A DNA stretch of 64,000 bases from UBA7985 sp965661545. Lineage in GTDB: Bacteria; Pseudomonadota; Alphaproteobacteria; UBA7985. The position numbers and the translations under genes are program-made. Below are positions 1 through 8,755 of the stretch, one piece after another. Under the pieces are notes generated by a model that was not told where the DNA came from, did not search any database, and worked only from the letters and a program-made list of their open reading frames with translations. The first letter of the stretch is position 1; every line of letters starts with the position of its first letter. The DNA lies in contig CBFIEF010000006.1 of assembly GCA_965661545.1 (NCBI GenBank), forward strand, positions 51,020 through 115,019. Direction: 5' to 3'.

Positions 1-112
1 GCCCGTACTTCTTCAAAGCCAGTTCGACAATATCAATGGCACGGACAACGCCGGCGCAAAAACCACGAGGTGCGGCGAGCTTGACGGTCAGGTTAGGTTT
101 GGTGGCGCTCAT
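1..112 (-). CDS. ispH: 4-hydroxy-3-methylbut-2-enyl diphosphate reductase, N-terminal fragment
   Basis: Only the first 37 codons are inside the window; the gene runs off the left edge. The start is the ATG at 112-110. The peptide begins MSATKPNLTVKLAAPRG and continues FCAGVVRAIDIVE, which is the very conserved N-terminus of IspH/LytB; its Cys is the first ligand of the [4Fe-4S] cluster. IspH makes IPP and DMAPP in the last step of the non-mevalonate isoprenoid pathway. It lies 48 bp downstream of comM on the same strand. The family call is firm despite the short fragment because this motif is diagnostic. Confidence 0.88.
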   Translation of the reverse strand, partial: MSATKPNLTVKLAAPRGFCAGVVRAIDIVELALKKYG

Positions 113-160
113 GGGGACTGATCCTTCATCACTGTCCCTCAAATAGAATCCTCCGAGCAA

Positions 161-1694
161 CTAAGCCAGTGCTGTCCGTCGGAAAGATAGCGCTTCTGCA
201 ATGTGCAGACGTTTGATCCGGTCCTGATTTTCGAGATCAGCGATGGTTCTGGCGACCCTCAGCAGACGGTGAAACCCGCGCGCTGACAGGTTGAGTTGCT
301 CTGCGGCTTCAGCGATCAGCGCTTGGCCATCGGGTTCGAGTTCACAGTGCTTTTCCAGGAGTTCGCCCTCGAGAGACGCGTTAACCGGTGGCTTATTGAG
401 CAGATTTTCTGTGCTCTGGCGGCTGAAGCGGTCGGCCTGTCGGGCCCGTGCCTGCTGCACCCGCTTTGCGATGTCCGCGGTGCCTTCTTTGGCCGGTGCC
501 AAAGTCAGGTCCATCGCGGACACGGCTGGGACTTCCAAAACCAGATCAATCCGGTCGTAGAGCGGCCCGCTGATTTTCGCCTGATAATCCTGTCCGCACT
601 TTGGCGCACGAGAGCATGCGCGCGAGGGGTCGGCCAAATAGCCGCACCGACATGGATTCATCGCGGCAATCAGCTGAAAGTGTGCGGGATAGGTTACGTG
701 CGCGTTAGCGCGTGAAACAGTTACAGTGCCAGTCTCGATCGGCTGGCGCAAAGCCTCCAACACGCGCCGATCAAACTCGGGCAACTCATCGAGAAACAGC
801 ACGCCTAAATGCGCCAGCGTGACCTCGCCCGGCTTAGCCTTGCTGCCGCCGCCGACCAATGCAGGCAGACTCGCAGAGTGATGCGGGTCGCGGTAAGGAC
901 GAGCCGTGACAAGCCCTTCTTCGGTGAGTGTGCCAGCTAAGGAATGCACCATCGTGACGGAAAGCGCTTCTTCGGCGCTCAGCGGCGGTAACAGGCCGGG
1001 CAGGCGTGCGGAGAGCATGGATTTGCCCGCACCGGGTGGACCGAGCAGCAGCAAGTTATGCCCGCCCGCTGCGGGTAATCTCTAACGCGCGTTTGGCGGT
1101 TTCCTGGCCTTTGATATCGCGCATGTCCAAAGCAACGTTGTGCGTGCTGACGCGCTCTTGCACTTGAGGACGCGGGATTTGTCCTCGTCCCATCAAGTGG
1201 TTCATCAGTGAAAGCAGGCTCTTGGGCGCGATGATGTCGAGGTTTTCGCCAGCCCACGCCGCTTCAGTTCCTTGTGCTTCGGGGCAGATGAAGCCGTGGT
1301 TTTGGCGGTTGGCGTGAATGGCAGCGGGCAGGGCGCCCAGCACGGAGTTGATCGACCCGTCCAATCCCAACTCGCCCATTGCCAGCATGCCATCGAGACA
1401 GTCTGGCGGCAGCACTTCCATTTCCACCAGCAAGGCCAACACAATGGGCAGGTCGAAATGCGTGCCTTCCTTGGACAGATCCGCAGGGGCAAGATTGATA
1501 GAAACGTGCGCAGGCGGTTGCATCAGCCCCAACGACGCCAAAGCGCCGCGCACACGCTCCTTGCTCTCACCGACCGCGCGTTCAGGCAGGCCGACGATGT
1601 TGACCTTTGGCAATCCGCTGGTCATGAGCACTTGAACGTCGACGGTTTGCACGTCGAGGCCTTGGAAAGAAACTGTTTTGATATGAGCGACCAT
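161..1694 (-). pseudogene. comM: ComM/YifB family Mg-chelatase-like AAA ATPase, interrupted by a frameshift
   Basis: Two adjacent reading frames together make one YifB/ComM protein of about 508 residues, the usual family length. The upstream frame (1694-1056) holds the N-terminal Lon-protease-like domain and ends prematurely just after GQETAKRALEIT. The downstream frame (to 161) resumes with the Walker A motif GPPGAGKS and carries the chelatase-like ATPase domain, including the CRCGY zinc-type motif and the C-terminal helical domain. Removing one G from the GGG at 1073-1075 (CCC on the coding strand) restores the expected junction EITAAGGHNLLLLGPPG. ComM is a hexameric helicase that aids branch migration during natural transformation. 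Either a real frameshift has inactivated it, or this is a homopolymer sequencing error. Confidence 0.85.
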
Positions 1695-1732
1695 GCACGG
1701 GCTTTAGCACCTTTTGCGTGTGATCGCGATGC

Positions 1733-3052
1733 CTAACTCGCCTTCGCCAAGGGGCGGCTGTCCGTGTTGCGCAAGGCGAGCCAAGCGACCCCACAGGCAA
1801 AGAAAATGAACACCCCACCGAACACGCATTGCGTCGAGTAACTCACGCCCAAATCCTTGAGCCCGCCCATGACCAGCGGGCCAGAGGCAGAAACAAAAAC
1901 GACGGCCGTGGTGCTCAGCGTCCGTACCTTGCCTAAGTGCTGCACACCGTAAAGCTCCGGCCACAGCGTGTTGAACGTGGTCCCATAAAACGCCACTGCA
2001 ATGGCCAGCAGCAGCAAGCACAGCATCATCGCAGCAAACGGCGTCAGCGCGCCCAGCAGCAGCAGGCCAAGCCCAAATGGTAGCAGGGAGAACGGGAACA
2101 AACGGGTAGCCGTGAACTTGTCCACCAGCCAGCCTGCGACCGGATTTAGGGCAAAAGCCGCAATGGGGTAGAAACTCCAGTAATAGGGCCAAAGCTCCGG
2201 GTTCCAGCCCTTTTCCTCTAGGACGGAAACAATGTGGAAAAATAGGCCGGTGAAGATCCCCGACTGCGCCAGCAACATTGGGACAATCAACCAGAAGCGC
2301 CCATCGCGCAGAACTTCGCCGCGTGTCCATTGACGCCGCCGCGAGCCCGGTTGGGCTGCCAGTACACGGGCATCATCGGCCAATCTGGCCTCCAGCGCGT
2401 TGTTTCGGGCTGGCATATCGCGGAGCAAGAACGGCAGCACGGGAAAGACGCTCAGCGCAATCAAGCCGGACATGACCAGGAAAGCCCCGCGCCAACCAAT
2501 ATCAATCTCGAACATCGCCAGCGCGGGTGGCAGGGCCAATTGGCCAATCAAATAGGACGCAAACAGCGGTAGGATTAGCTCTCCGGCTGAATAGGCGACA
2601 CCGAGTAAACCTGTCGCACGCCCTTTGAATCGCTCGTAATAGCGCCCCATGCTGGCGTTTGCGACATGCCCCATCAAGGCCTGACCAAATTGTCGGAGCA
2701 GGAAGAAGGACAGCAGTAAGAAGATCCAATGCGGGGTTGCAGCCATGGTCAATCCGGCAACAACGGCCCCGAGAACAACGATCCCGCCGATGCGACTGAG
2801 CGGCATACGATCCACCAGACCCCCAGACCATAGGATCAGCAAGCCACTGGCAAAAGTCGCTGCGCCATAGATTTGACCATACTGGCCGTCGGTCAGAGAG
2901 AACGCTTCCCGCAGTTCGCCGCCAAAGAAGCCAATCAGGTAGGTTTGACCAATACCAGACCAAAACACCAGCGACGCACCAAAGCCAACAAATCGAATAT
3001 CAGGCCACCCAAGGTCGCGCCAATGCGCCGGATCCCAGTTTTGCGGCTTCAT
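1733..3052 (-). CDS. MFS transporter
   Basis: A hydrophobic protein of 439 residues with about 12 predicted membrane segments and a central charged loop near residues 205-240, the layout of a major facilitator superfamily permease. The loop after TM2 reads GGLVDRMPLSRIGG, matching the MFS motif-A region. Substrate is not evident. I chose the ATG at 3052-3050 (MKPQNWDP) because its A overlaps the last base of the gshB stop (TGATG), a normal translational-coupling arrangement; a further 10-codon upstream extension is possible but would lie inside gshB. The coupling to gshB makes export of a thiol or related metabolite a thought, but nothing in the sequence proves it. Confidence 0.8.
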   Translation of the reverse strand: MKPQNWDPAHWRDLGWPDIRFVGFGASLVFWSGIGQTYLIGFFGGELREAFSLTDGQYGQIYGAATFASGLLILWSGGLVDRMPLSRIGGIVVLGAVVAGLTMAATPHWIFLLLSFFLLRQFGQALMGHVANASMGRYYERFKGRATGLLGVAYSAGELILPLFASYLIGQLALPPALAMFEIDIGWRGAFLVMSGLIALSVFPVLPFLLRDMPARNNALEARLADDARVLAAQPGSRRRQWTRGEVLRDGRFWLIVPMLLAQSGIFTGLFFHIVSVLEEKGWNPELWPYYWSFYPIAAFALNPVAGWLVDKFTATRLFPFSLLPFGLGLLLLGALTPFAAMMLCLLLLAIAVAFYGTTFNTLWPELYGVQHLGKVRTLSTTAVVFVSASGPLVMGGLKDLGVSYSTQCVFGGVFIFFACGVAWLALRNTDSRPLAKAS

Positions 3053-4008
3053 CAGGCGAAGCGTCTTTCGATTGCATCCCAAATCAAAGCAGGGCCATCG
3101 GTGCCGTCAAAGCGCTGCAGTTCTTGCAAGCCAGTGGGGGAGGTCACGTTGATTTCTGTCATGCTGTCACCGATCACGTCGATACCGACAAAGATCAGAT
3201 CCCGCTCTTTGAGCACGGGGCCGAGCGCATCACAGATCTCGCGCTCGCGGTCGGTGAGTTTGACAGGCTCAGCACGCCCACCAACGTGAAGGTTTGCGCG
3301 AGCTTCGCCGGCAGCCGGGATGCGGTTGATCGCGCCGATGGGCTCGCCATCCACTAGAATGATGCGCTTATCACCCGCGCGGATTGCGGGCAAATAGGCT
3401 TGGATCATCAGTTGCTCTCTGGATGACAGCAGCAGTGTTTCCAGCAGGGATGTAAGGTTCTCGTCGTCGGGCTTGAGATGGAATACCCCCGCGCCGCCAT
3501 TCCCGAACAGGGGCTTTACAATGATGTCGCGATGCTCGTCGCGGAAGGCCATGATGTCTTCGGCGTTTCGGCTGATCATTGTCGGCGGCATGAACTCAGC
3601 GAATTCGGTCACGAAAATCTTTTCGGGGGCATTGCGGACGTGGCCGGGATGGTTCACGCAAAACGTCTGATTCTCACCCACGCCGTGAATGCTTTCCAGC
3701 AGGTGCGTTGCGGCGATGTATTGCATGTCAAAGGGAGGATCTTGCCGCATCAGCACGACGTCACTTTCGCGCGCCAAATCGATTGAGCGAGCGGCGCTGA
3801 ATTGCGCGTGGTCATCATAGTCGCGCTGGATGGTTACAGGGCGCACGTGTGCACGGATGGTGCCATTTTCGTACGTCAGGGTGTCTGGATGGTATTCAAC
3901 CATGGAATGCCCGCGCCGCTGGGCTTCGAGCATCATTGCAAAAGTTGAGTCGGCGTCAATATTGACGCTTTCGAGTGGGTCCATCTGGACCGCGATACGC
4001 AGAGCCAT
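3052..4008 (-). CDS. gshB: Glutathione synthetase
   Basis: ATP-grasp ligase joining gamma-glutamylcysteine and glycine, the second step of cytosolic glutathione synthesis. The protein starts MALRIAVQMDPLESV, the typical GshB N-terminus. It carries MRQDPPFDMQYI, the PLFGNGGAGVF loop of the ATP-grasp domain and the C-terminal GIDVIGDSMTEINVTSPTG segment that binds Mg-ATP and substrate. Length is 318 residues, normal for the family. The ATG at 4008 fits homologues better than the start three codons upstream. Its stop overlaps the start of the downstream MFS gene by one base, so the two are probably co-translated. Confidence 0.95.
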   Translation of the reverse strand: MALRIAVQMDPLESVNIDADSTFAMMLEAQRRGHSMVEYHPDTLTYENGTIRAHVRPVTIQRDYDDHAQFSAARSIDLARESDVVLMRQDPPFDMQYIAATHLLESIHGVGENQTFCVNHPGHVRNAPEKIFVTEFAEFMPPTMISRNAEDIMAFRDEHRDIIVKPLFGNGGAGVFHLKPDDENLTSLLETLLLSSREQLMIQAYLPAIRAGDKRIILVDGEPIGAINRIPAAGEARANLHVGGRAEPVKLTDREREICDALGPVLKERDLIFVGIDVIGDSMTEINVTSPTGLQELQRFDGTDGPALIWDAIERRFA

Positions 4009-4041
4009 GCTTACCATCCCCTTGGATCAAGTGCTGGCCCA

Positions 4042-4974
4042 TCAATTCAACTGACTGCGCACCTCGTCAAGCAGGGACTGCACGCGAACAGACAACGCAG
4101 GCTCCTGCATTGTCTCAACCGCGTTCTCAAACGCGAGGACAGCAGCGCGCAAATTGCCCAGCCGCTGATGGATTAAACCGGCTTCTTGCCAGAAAACACC
4201 GTTCCCCGGTTCGAGCAATAAGAGCCGCTCCAGCACCAAAATCGCGTCCTCCAAACGGCTTTCCCTCAGCGCCCGGATTTTCAGGTTGTTCTGCATGCGG
4301 GTGAGAACGTCTCGGTCGCGAACGCTGCGGGTAAATGACAGATCCATTTCTGCCGCAGGTCCGTGGAATCGCTTGAGCGTGGCGCGCAGGTCTTGGGGTT
4401 CAAGGATGCGGGCGTCGTTGAAGGGATCAAAAATCGCTGACCCTTCGTCGGTATTAATGCGCAGCAAAAAGTGTCCCGGGAAGTTCAAGCCATCAACGCT
4501 AAAGTTGCAGCAGCGGGCAACGTGGATATACAGCAGTCCTAGACTAACCGGCAGTCCGCGCCGGTTGTCGATCACGGAAACGATGTCGGCGTTTTCTGAA
4601 GCATCGTAGTTTTGCGTCGCACCAACAAAGCCCCCCTCACTCTGCATAATCTGGCGCAGCCAATCGACCTGTTCGGCGGCAGGTGGTTTGCTGTCGTACA
4701 CGGCAACCCACTCTTCAGCAGCCTGAGACAGGGCGTTCATCTGTTCAATAGTGGCATCAAAGTCTGGAAAGCCTGTGTTGGTCTGAATGCGCGCGTAAGC
4801 CGCGATATCCAGCGCGGCTTGCAGGATTGGAAACGACCCGAGTGACGACTTTCCATGCGCCCGAAGCTTGGCAACCAATTCGCGCTCGGTTGCTGGTGGG
4901 ACGGTCAGTGGGTTAGGCACTCTGAAGTCAGTCAAGGCCAAATCCAGTTTGTTTTCAGTTGTTTGCTGAGGCAC
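4042..4974 (-). CDS. SirB1 family transglutaminase-like protein with TPR tail
   Basis: A soluble 310-residue protein. Residues about 45-215 match the SirB1/YchA family (transglutaminase-like fold): the segment RRGLPVSLGLLYIHVARCCNFSVDGLNFPGHFLLR carries the typical G-P-V-S-L and G-x-x-F-P-G-H-F motifs. Residues about 225-300 form TPR-like helical repeats (LEPGNGVFWQEAGLIHQRLGNLRAAVLAFENAV). Function in this family is unproven; it is usually encoded beside conserved housekeeping genes, as here between yraN and gshB. No signal peptide is seen, so it should be cytoplasmic. Spacing to yraN is only 3 bp, consistent with one operon. Confidence 0.8.
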   Translation of the reverse strand: MPQQTTENKLDLALTDFRVPNPLTVPPATERELVAKLRAHGKSSLGSFPILQAALDIAAYARIQTNTGFPDFDATIEQMNALSQAAEEWVAVYDSKPPAAEQVDWLRQIMQSEGGFVGATQNYDASENADIVSVIDNRRGLPVSLGLLYIHVARCCNFSVDGLNFPGHFLLRINTDEGSAIFDPFNDARILEPQDLRATLKRFHGPAAEMDLSFTRSVRDRDVLTRMQNNLKIRALRESRLEDAILVLERLLLLEPGNGVFWQEAGLIHQRLGNLRAAVLAFENAVETMQEPALSVRVQSLLDEVRSQLN

Positions 4975-4977
4975 GAA

Positions 4978-5340
4978 TCACGTGGTCCATGCCCCTTCGA
5001 TATGCTGCAATTTTTGTTCTGCGCCAACGAGTATCGCATCGAATCTGAACAAGTACGTCGGCTTGAAGGCGTTTTCGCGGATCCACAATTGAGCGGCATT
5101 CGCAATGCGCCGTTGTTGAGCTTGGCCTATCATTTGGCGTGCGGAGTGGATTGTTCTGCTTGTTTTGACCTCGACGAAGATAATCATCCGGTTTTTCTGC
5201 GCGATTATGTCAATTTCGCCAATCTTGCAGGTCCAGTTTGTTTCCAGAATTTCAAAGCCGTTCGTCAGAAGGTGACGCTTTGCCGCAGCCTCGCCGCCTT
5301 GGCCCACAAAATTATTTACCTGCGCCTGCCACGGTTTCAT
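4978..5340 (-). CDS. yraN: YraN/UPF0102 family putative endonuclease
   Basis: A 120-residue protein of the UPF0102 family, which has a Holliday-junction-resolvase-like (PD-D/E-XK) fold. The catalytic-type pattern is visible: GEAAAKRHL near the N-terminus, GEIDIIAQ at about residue 42, and FVEVKTS at about residue 56. No cellular role is established for the family. It sits between rsmI and the SirB1-family gene on the same strand, the arrangement seen in many alphaproteobacteria, so co-transcription with rsmI is likely. Confidence 0.9.
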   Translation of the reverse strand: MKPWQAQVNNFVGQGGEAAAKRHLLTNGFEILETNWTCKIGEIDIIAQKNRMIIFVEVKTSRTIHSARQMIGQAQQRRIANAAQLWIRENAFKPTYLFRFDAILVGAEQKLQHIEGAWTT

Positions 5341-5357
5341 CGAATATGCCTCTCACC

Positions 5358-6182
5358 TCACTCTCCTTTTTGGAGAGCTAAGGCACGTTGATACACGTCT
5401 CGCTTGGGTAGGTTCAATGTTTTTGCAACTTCAGCGGAAGCGTTCTTGACTGACAAGGTCTCCAAAGCCGCCATTAAGGCGCCATCCAAATCCGCAGCAG
5501 TGACGGGTTCTGGCGGCAAGGGTGCGCCGACGCAGATACAGATTTCGCCCTTGGGTGCGCCAGCCTCTTGATAGTGCTCTGCCAGCTCAGCCAAGGAACC
5601 GCGCCGGGTTTCCTCAAACTGCTTGGTCAGCTCGCGGGAGACCGAGGCTGGACGATCGCCAAAGACATCGGCCATGTCGCTCAGCGAGGCGGCCAGACGG
5701 TTGGCTGATTCGTAGAAGATCAAGGTTGCCGGAACAGCAGTCATATCCTCTAGCCACTTCTTACGCCCAACGGTCTTGTTTGGCGCAAAGCCAGCAAAGA
5801 GGAACCGGTCTGTTGGCAAGCCGCTAAGCTGCAAAGCCATTAGTGCAGCATTGGCGCCCGGGACGCCAGTAACCGCATAGCCTGCGCCAATGACCGAACG
5901 AACCAGCCGGTAGCCGGGATCGGAAATGAGCGGCATTCCGGCATCAGAAACCAGAACGACCGTTTGGCCTTGCCCCAGGCGGTACAGGATCCCGTCGATC
6001 ATTTGGTCTTCATTGTGGTCGTGCAGCGGTACCAAGCGCGTTTCGACGCCGAAACGGGTGGTGAGCTTACGGGTGACGCGCGTGTCTTCACACAGCACCA
6101 CGTCCGCGGCTTTCATCGCTTCAATACCGCGTGGCGGCATATCTCCAAGATTTCCAATGGGTGTCGTGACAAGGATCAGCAT
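5358..6182 (-). CDS. rsmI: 16S rRNA (cytidine1402-2'-O)-methyltransferase
   Basis: Transfers a methyl group from SAM to the 2'-O of C1402 in the decoding centre of 16S rRNA. The start MLILVTTPIGNLGD is the characteristic RsmI N-terminus. Further tetrapyrrole-methylase-fold motifs follow: LCEDTRVTRKL, VLVSDAGMPLISDPGYRLV and GVPGANAALMALQLSGL, then FYESANR and the C-terminal helical domain ending in PKRDVYQRAL. Length is 274 residues, complete. It follows hemW with a 3-bp gap and precedes yraN, so a long minus-strand operon is likely. Confidence 0.95.
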   Translation of the reverse strand: MLILVTTPIGNLGDMPPRGIEAMKAADVVLCEDTRVTRKLTTRFGVETRLVPLHDHNEDQMIDGILYRLGQGQTVVLVSDAGMPLISDPGYRLVRSVIGAGYAVTGVPGANAALMALQLSGLPTDRFLFAGFAPNKTVGRKKWLEDMTAVPATLIFYESANRLAASLSDMADVFGDRPASVSRELTKQFEETRRGSLAELAEHYQEAGAPKGEICICVGAPLPPEPVTAADLDGALMAALETLSVKNASAEVAKTLNLPKRDVYQRALALQKGE

Positions 6183-6185
6183 GAC

Positions 6186-7352
6186 TTAGGACTGAAGGTA
6201 GCGAGCCAGCGCGTCAATAACCGGACGGCCCTCGTCTGTTACTTTTAAGATATCATCCGTGGTCGTTAGTAAGCTTTCGCGCTCCAGCGTATCGAGATGT
6301 TCCGCATTCAAGGGTGCTTGGGCGAGGGCATGGTAATGGCTCAGCGGCATGCCTTCAGACAGACGCAGGCCAAAGGGCAGGGCTTCGGCCAATTGATCCT
6401 CTGGAGTCAGCACGTCTCGGGTGACCGTGGCGTGTCCCGCATCACTTTCCACATGATCCAGCCAAACAGTCGGTGCCCGGTGTTGTCGCGTCGCTAATTT
6501 GGACCCACCGGTTGTCAGCCGTCCATGCGCGCCGGGGCCAATGCCGATGTAGTCCTGATATCGCCAATACAGGCTGTTGTGCTGGCTTTGTAGATTGGCA
6601 GACGGGGCGTGATTGCTGACCTCGTAGCCCTCATAGCCCGCCTGTTCGAGTGCCTTTCTGGTGGCGAGATAGAAGTCAGCTGTATCATCCTCGCTCTTGG
6701 GCTGGATCAAGCCCTTGCGTGTGAGTTGCTCAAAAATCGTGTTGGGTTCAATGGTCAGTTGGTAGAGCGAGATGTGGTTCGGCTTGAGCGCCAACGCTTG
6801 GACCAGTTCGTTTTGCCAGTCCTCAAAGGTTTGGCGCGGGCGGGCGTACATCAGGTCGAAGCTGATGTTATCAAATACGGAGCGCGCCACTTCCAGCGCG
6901 GCCAGCGCTTCTTCGACGCTGTGTTGTCGACCAAGCGCGAGCAACGCCTTGTCGCGCAAGCTTTGCACACCGAGCGAAAGCCGGTTCACGCCGGCGTCGC
7001 GATATCCGGTGAAGCGGTCGGCATCTGAACTGGTGGGATTGGCTTCGAGGCTGATTTCAATGTCGTTGCGAAAGCCGATTTCGGCCTGCGCGGCACGAAT
7101 GACCGCAGCGACGGTTTCCGGCTGCATCAGCGAAGGCGTGCCGCCACCAAAAAAGATGGATGTGAGTTTCCGGCCCTGGGCCAGCGGGGCAAAGTGTTGC
7201 AACTCTCGGACCAAGGCCGACGCCCACCGTTGATGGTCAGTGGGGTCGTCGAGGCCAACTTCGTGGACGTTGAAGTCGCAATAGGGGCAGCGTTTCTGGC
7301 AAAAGGGCCAGTGGACATAGAGACCGAGTTTGAAATCTTCTGCCGCGATCAT
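6186..7352 (-). CDS. hemW: Radical SAM heme chaperone HemW
   Basis: A 388-residue radical SAM protein. The cluster-binding motif CxxxCxxC is at residues 18-25 (C18, C22, C25) within LYVHWPFCQKRCPYCDF, followed by the FFGGGTPSLM motif and the LSLGVQSL segment typical of HemW/HemN. Family members with this architecture insert heme into target proteins; they were formerly called anaerobic coproporphyrinogen oxidases. The short N-terminus, lacking the HemN extension, favours HemW. The ATG overlaps the rdgB stop (ATGA), indicating translational coupling. Confidence 0.92.
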   Translation of the reverse strand: MIAAEDFKLGLYVHWPFCQKRCPYCDFNVHEVGLDDPTDHQRWASALVRELQHFAPLAQGRKLTSIFFGGGTPSLMQPETVAAVIRAAQAEIGFRNDIEISLEANPTSSDADRFTGYRDAGVNRLSLGVQSLRDKALLALGRQHSVEEALAALEVARSVFDNISFDLMYARPRQTFEDWQNELVQALALKPNHISLYQLTIEPNTIFEQLTRKGLIQPKSEDDTADFYLATRKALEQAGYEGYEVSNHAPSANLQSQHNSLYWRYQDYIGIGPGAHGRLTTGGSKLATRQHRAPTVWLDHVESDAGHATVTRDVLTPEDQLAEALPFGLRLSEGMPLSHYHALAQAPLNAEHLDTLERESLLTTTDDILKVTDEGRPVIDALARYLQS

Positions 7353-7948
7353 TCAGTAAAGCAAGCGGCGACAAGCTGTTCAAAGGCATGAGCGCGGTGG
7401 CTCATTGCGTGCTTTTTCGCCGGGTCCATTTCGCCAAAGGTTTGGCTGAAGCCTGTGGGAACGAAAATGGGATCATAGCCAAAGCCATGTTTGCCCTTTG
7501 CCGGGAACGTCAGCGCGCCTGTGATGGTGCCGAGAAACGTCTCGTCATGGCCATCGGGCCAGGCCAGCGTAAGCGCGCAAATGAACATCGCTTCCCGTGA
7601 GGGGTTGTCGCCCAACTCCTCGCGTACGCGATCCATGGCAACCCCGAAATCCTTGGTCGGACCTGCCCAACGTGCTGAGTAAATCCCGGGCGCGCCATCC
7701 AGTGCCTTGACCGACAAACCACTATCATCGGCGAGCGCCGGCAGGCCGGAAGCCTTTGCCGCCGCATGAGCCTTGAGCCGGGCGTTGCCCTTGAACGTCG
7801 TTTCTGTTTCTTCAGGCTCGGGCAAGTCCAGCTCACCCGCTGACACAACCTCGATGCCGAACGGCTTCACCAAGTCGGCGATTTCGACGACTTTGCCGGG
7901 ATTGTGAGTCGCAAGGACGAGTTTAGGCTCTTTGAAAAGACGCGCCAT
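7349..7948 (-). CDS. rdgB: XTP/dITP diphosphatase (RdgB/HAM1)
   Basis: House-cleaning pyrophosphatase that hydrolyses XTP, dITP and ITP to keep deaminated purines out of nucleic acids. The N-terminal substrate loop is THNPGKVVEI, the metal-binding motif is ADDSGL, and GFGYDPIFVP and the C-terminal SHRAHAFEQL motif are all present. Length 199 residues is normal. It lies 7 bp after rph and overlaps hemW by 4 bp, so rph-rdgB-hemW form a tight operon. Confidence 0.95.
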   Translation of the reverse strand: MARLFKEPKLVLATHNPGKVVEIADLVKPFGIEVVSAGELDLPEPEETETTFKGNARLKAHAAAKASGLPALADDSGLSVKALDGAPGIYSARWAGPTKDFGVAMDRVREELGDNPSREAMFICALTLAWPDGHDETFLGTITGALTFPAKGKHGFGYDPIFVPTGFSQTFGEMDPAKKHAMSHRAHAFEQLVAACFTE

Positions 7949-7955
7949 TGGGTTG

Positions 7956-8681
7956 CTAGCCTTCTAATGCTTTGTTCTGGGCTTCGGCAATTTCGCTCAC
8001 GCCCTTCTTTGCGAGGGCAAGCAGGGCCATGAACTCGGTCTGCGCAAAGGGTGTTTCTTCTGCCGTCGCTTGGATTTCCACGATGCCGCCATCGGCCACC
8101 ATGACAAAGTTCGCATCAGTCTCAGCGGTGCTGTCTTCGGCGTAGTCCAGATCAAGCAGCGCTGTGCCGTCGCAAATGCCGCAGGAGATCGCAGCCAGTT
8201 GCCCGGACATGGGGCTTTCCTTCAGCATGCCGATTTTCATCAGGTGCTTGAACGCCATTTGCAGGGCAACGTAGGCGCCAGAGATCGATGCTGTTCGCGT
8301 GCCGCCGTCGGCCTGCAGAACATCACAATCAACCTTGATTTGGACTTCGGGCAGCTTGCTCAGGTCAACGACGGCCCGCAGGGAGCGGCCAATTAAGCGC
8401 TGAATTTCCTGCGTGCGGCCCGACTGTTTCCCGCGCGCTGCTTCTCGGCCCATGCGTTGGTCTGTTGACCGTGGCAGCATGCCGTACTCAGCCGTAATCC
8501 AGCCCTTGCCCGTATTTCGCATCCAGCCCGGAACCGAATCTTCAACGGTGGCGGTAACCAAAACTTTGGTGTCGCCGAAGCTGATCAGGCAGGAGCCTTC
8601 AGCGTACTTGTTGACGTCGGTTTCGATGGTGATTTCACGCATCTGGTCAACTGCGCGGCCAGAAGGACGGGTATAGGACAT
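7956..8681 (-). CDS. rph: Ribonuclease PH
   Basis: Phosphorolytic 3'-5' exoribonuclease that trims the 3' ends of tRNA precursors; works as a hexamer. The protein begins MSYTRPSGRAVDQMREI, the standard RNase PH N-terminus, and contains TAEYGMLPRST, the catalytic-type QADGGTRTASI segment and LDLDYAEDS. Length 241 residues matches the family. The ATG at 8681 has a clear AGGAAG ribosome binding site about 7 bases upstream; the same frame extends upstream without similarity, so the longer start is not used. Confidence 0.95.
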   Translation of the reverse strand: MSYTRPSGRAVDQMREITIETDVNKYAEGSCLISFGDTKVLVTATVEDSVPGWMRNTGKGWITAEYGMLPRSTDQRMGREAARGKQSGRTQEIQRLIGRSLRAVVDLSKLPEVQIKVDCDVLQADGGTRTASISGAYVALQMAFKHLMKIGMLKESPMSGQLAAISCGICDGTALLDLDYAEDSTAETDANFVMVADGGIVEIQATAEETPFAQTEFMALLALAKKGVSEIAEAQNKALEG

Positions 8682-8755
8682 GAAAAACTTCCTGTTTCGA
8701 TGGGGGCAGACCGGAATTCGGGATCTGGTGGACCTTTGTTGTCGCAGATAATGGC

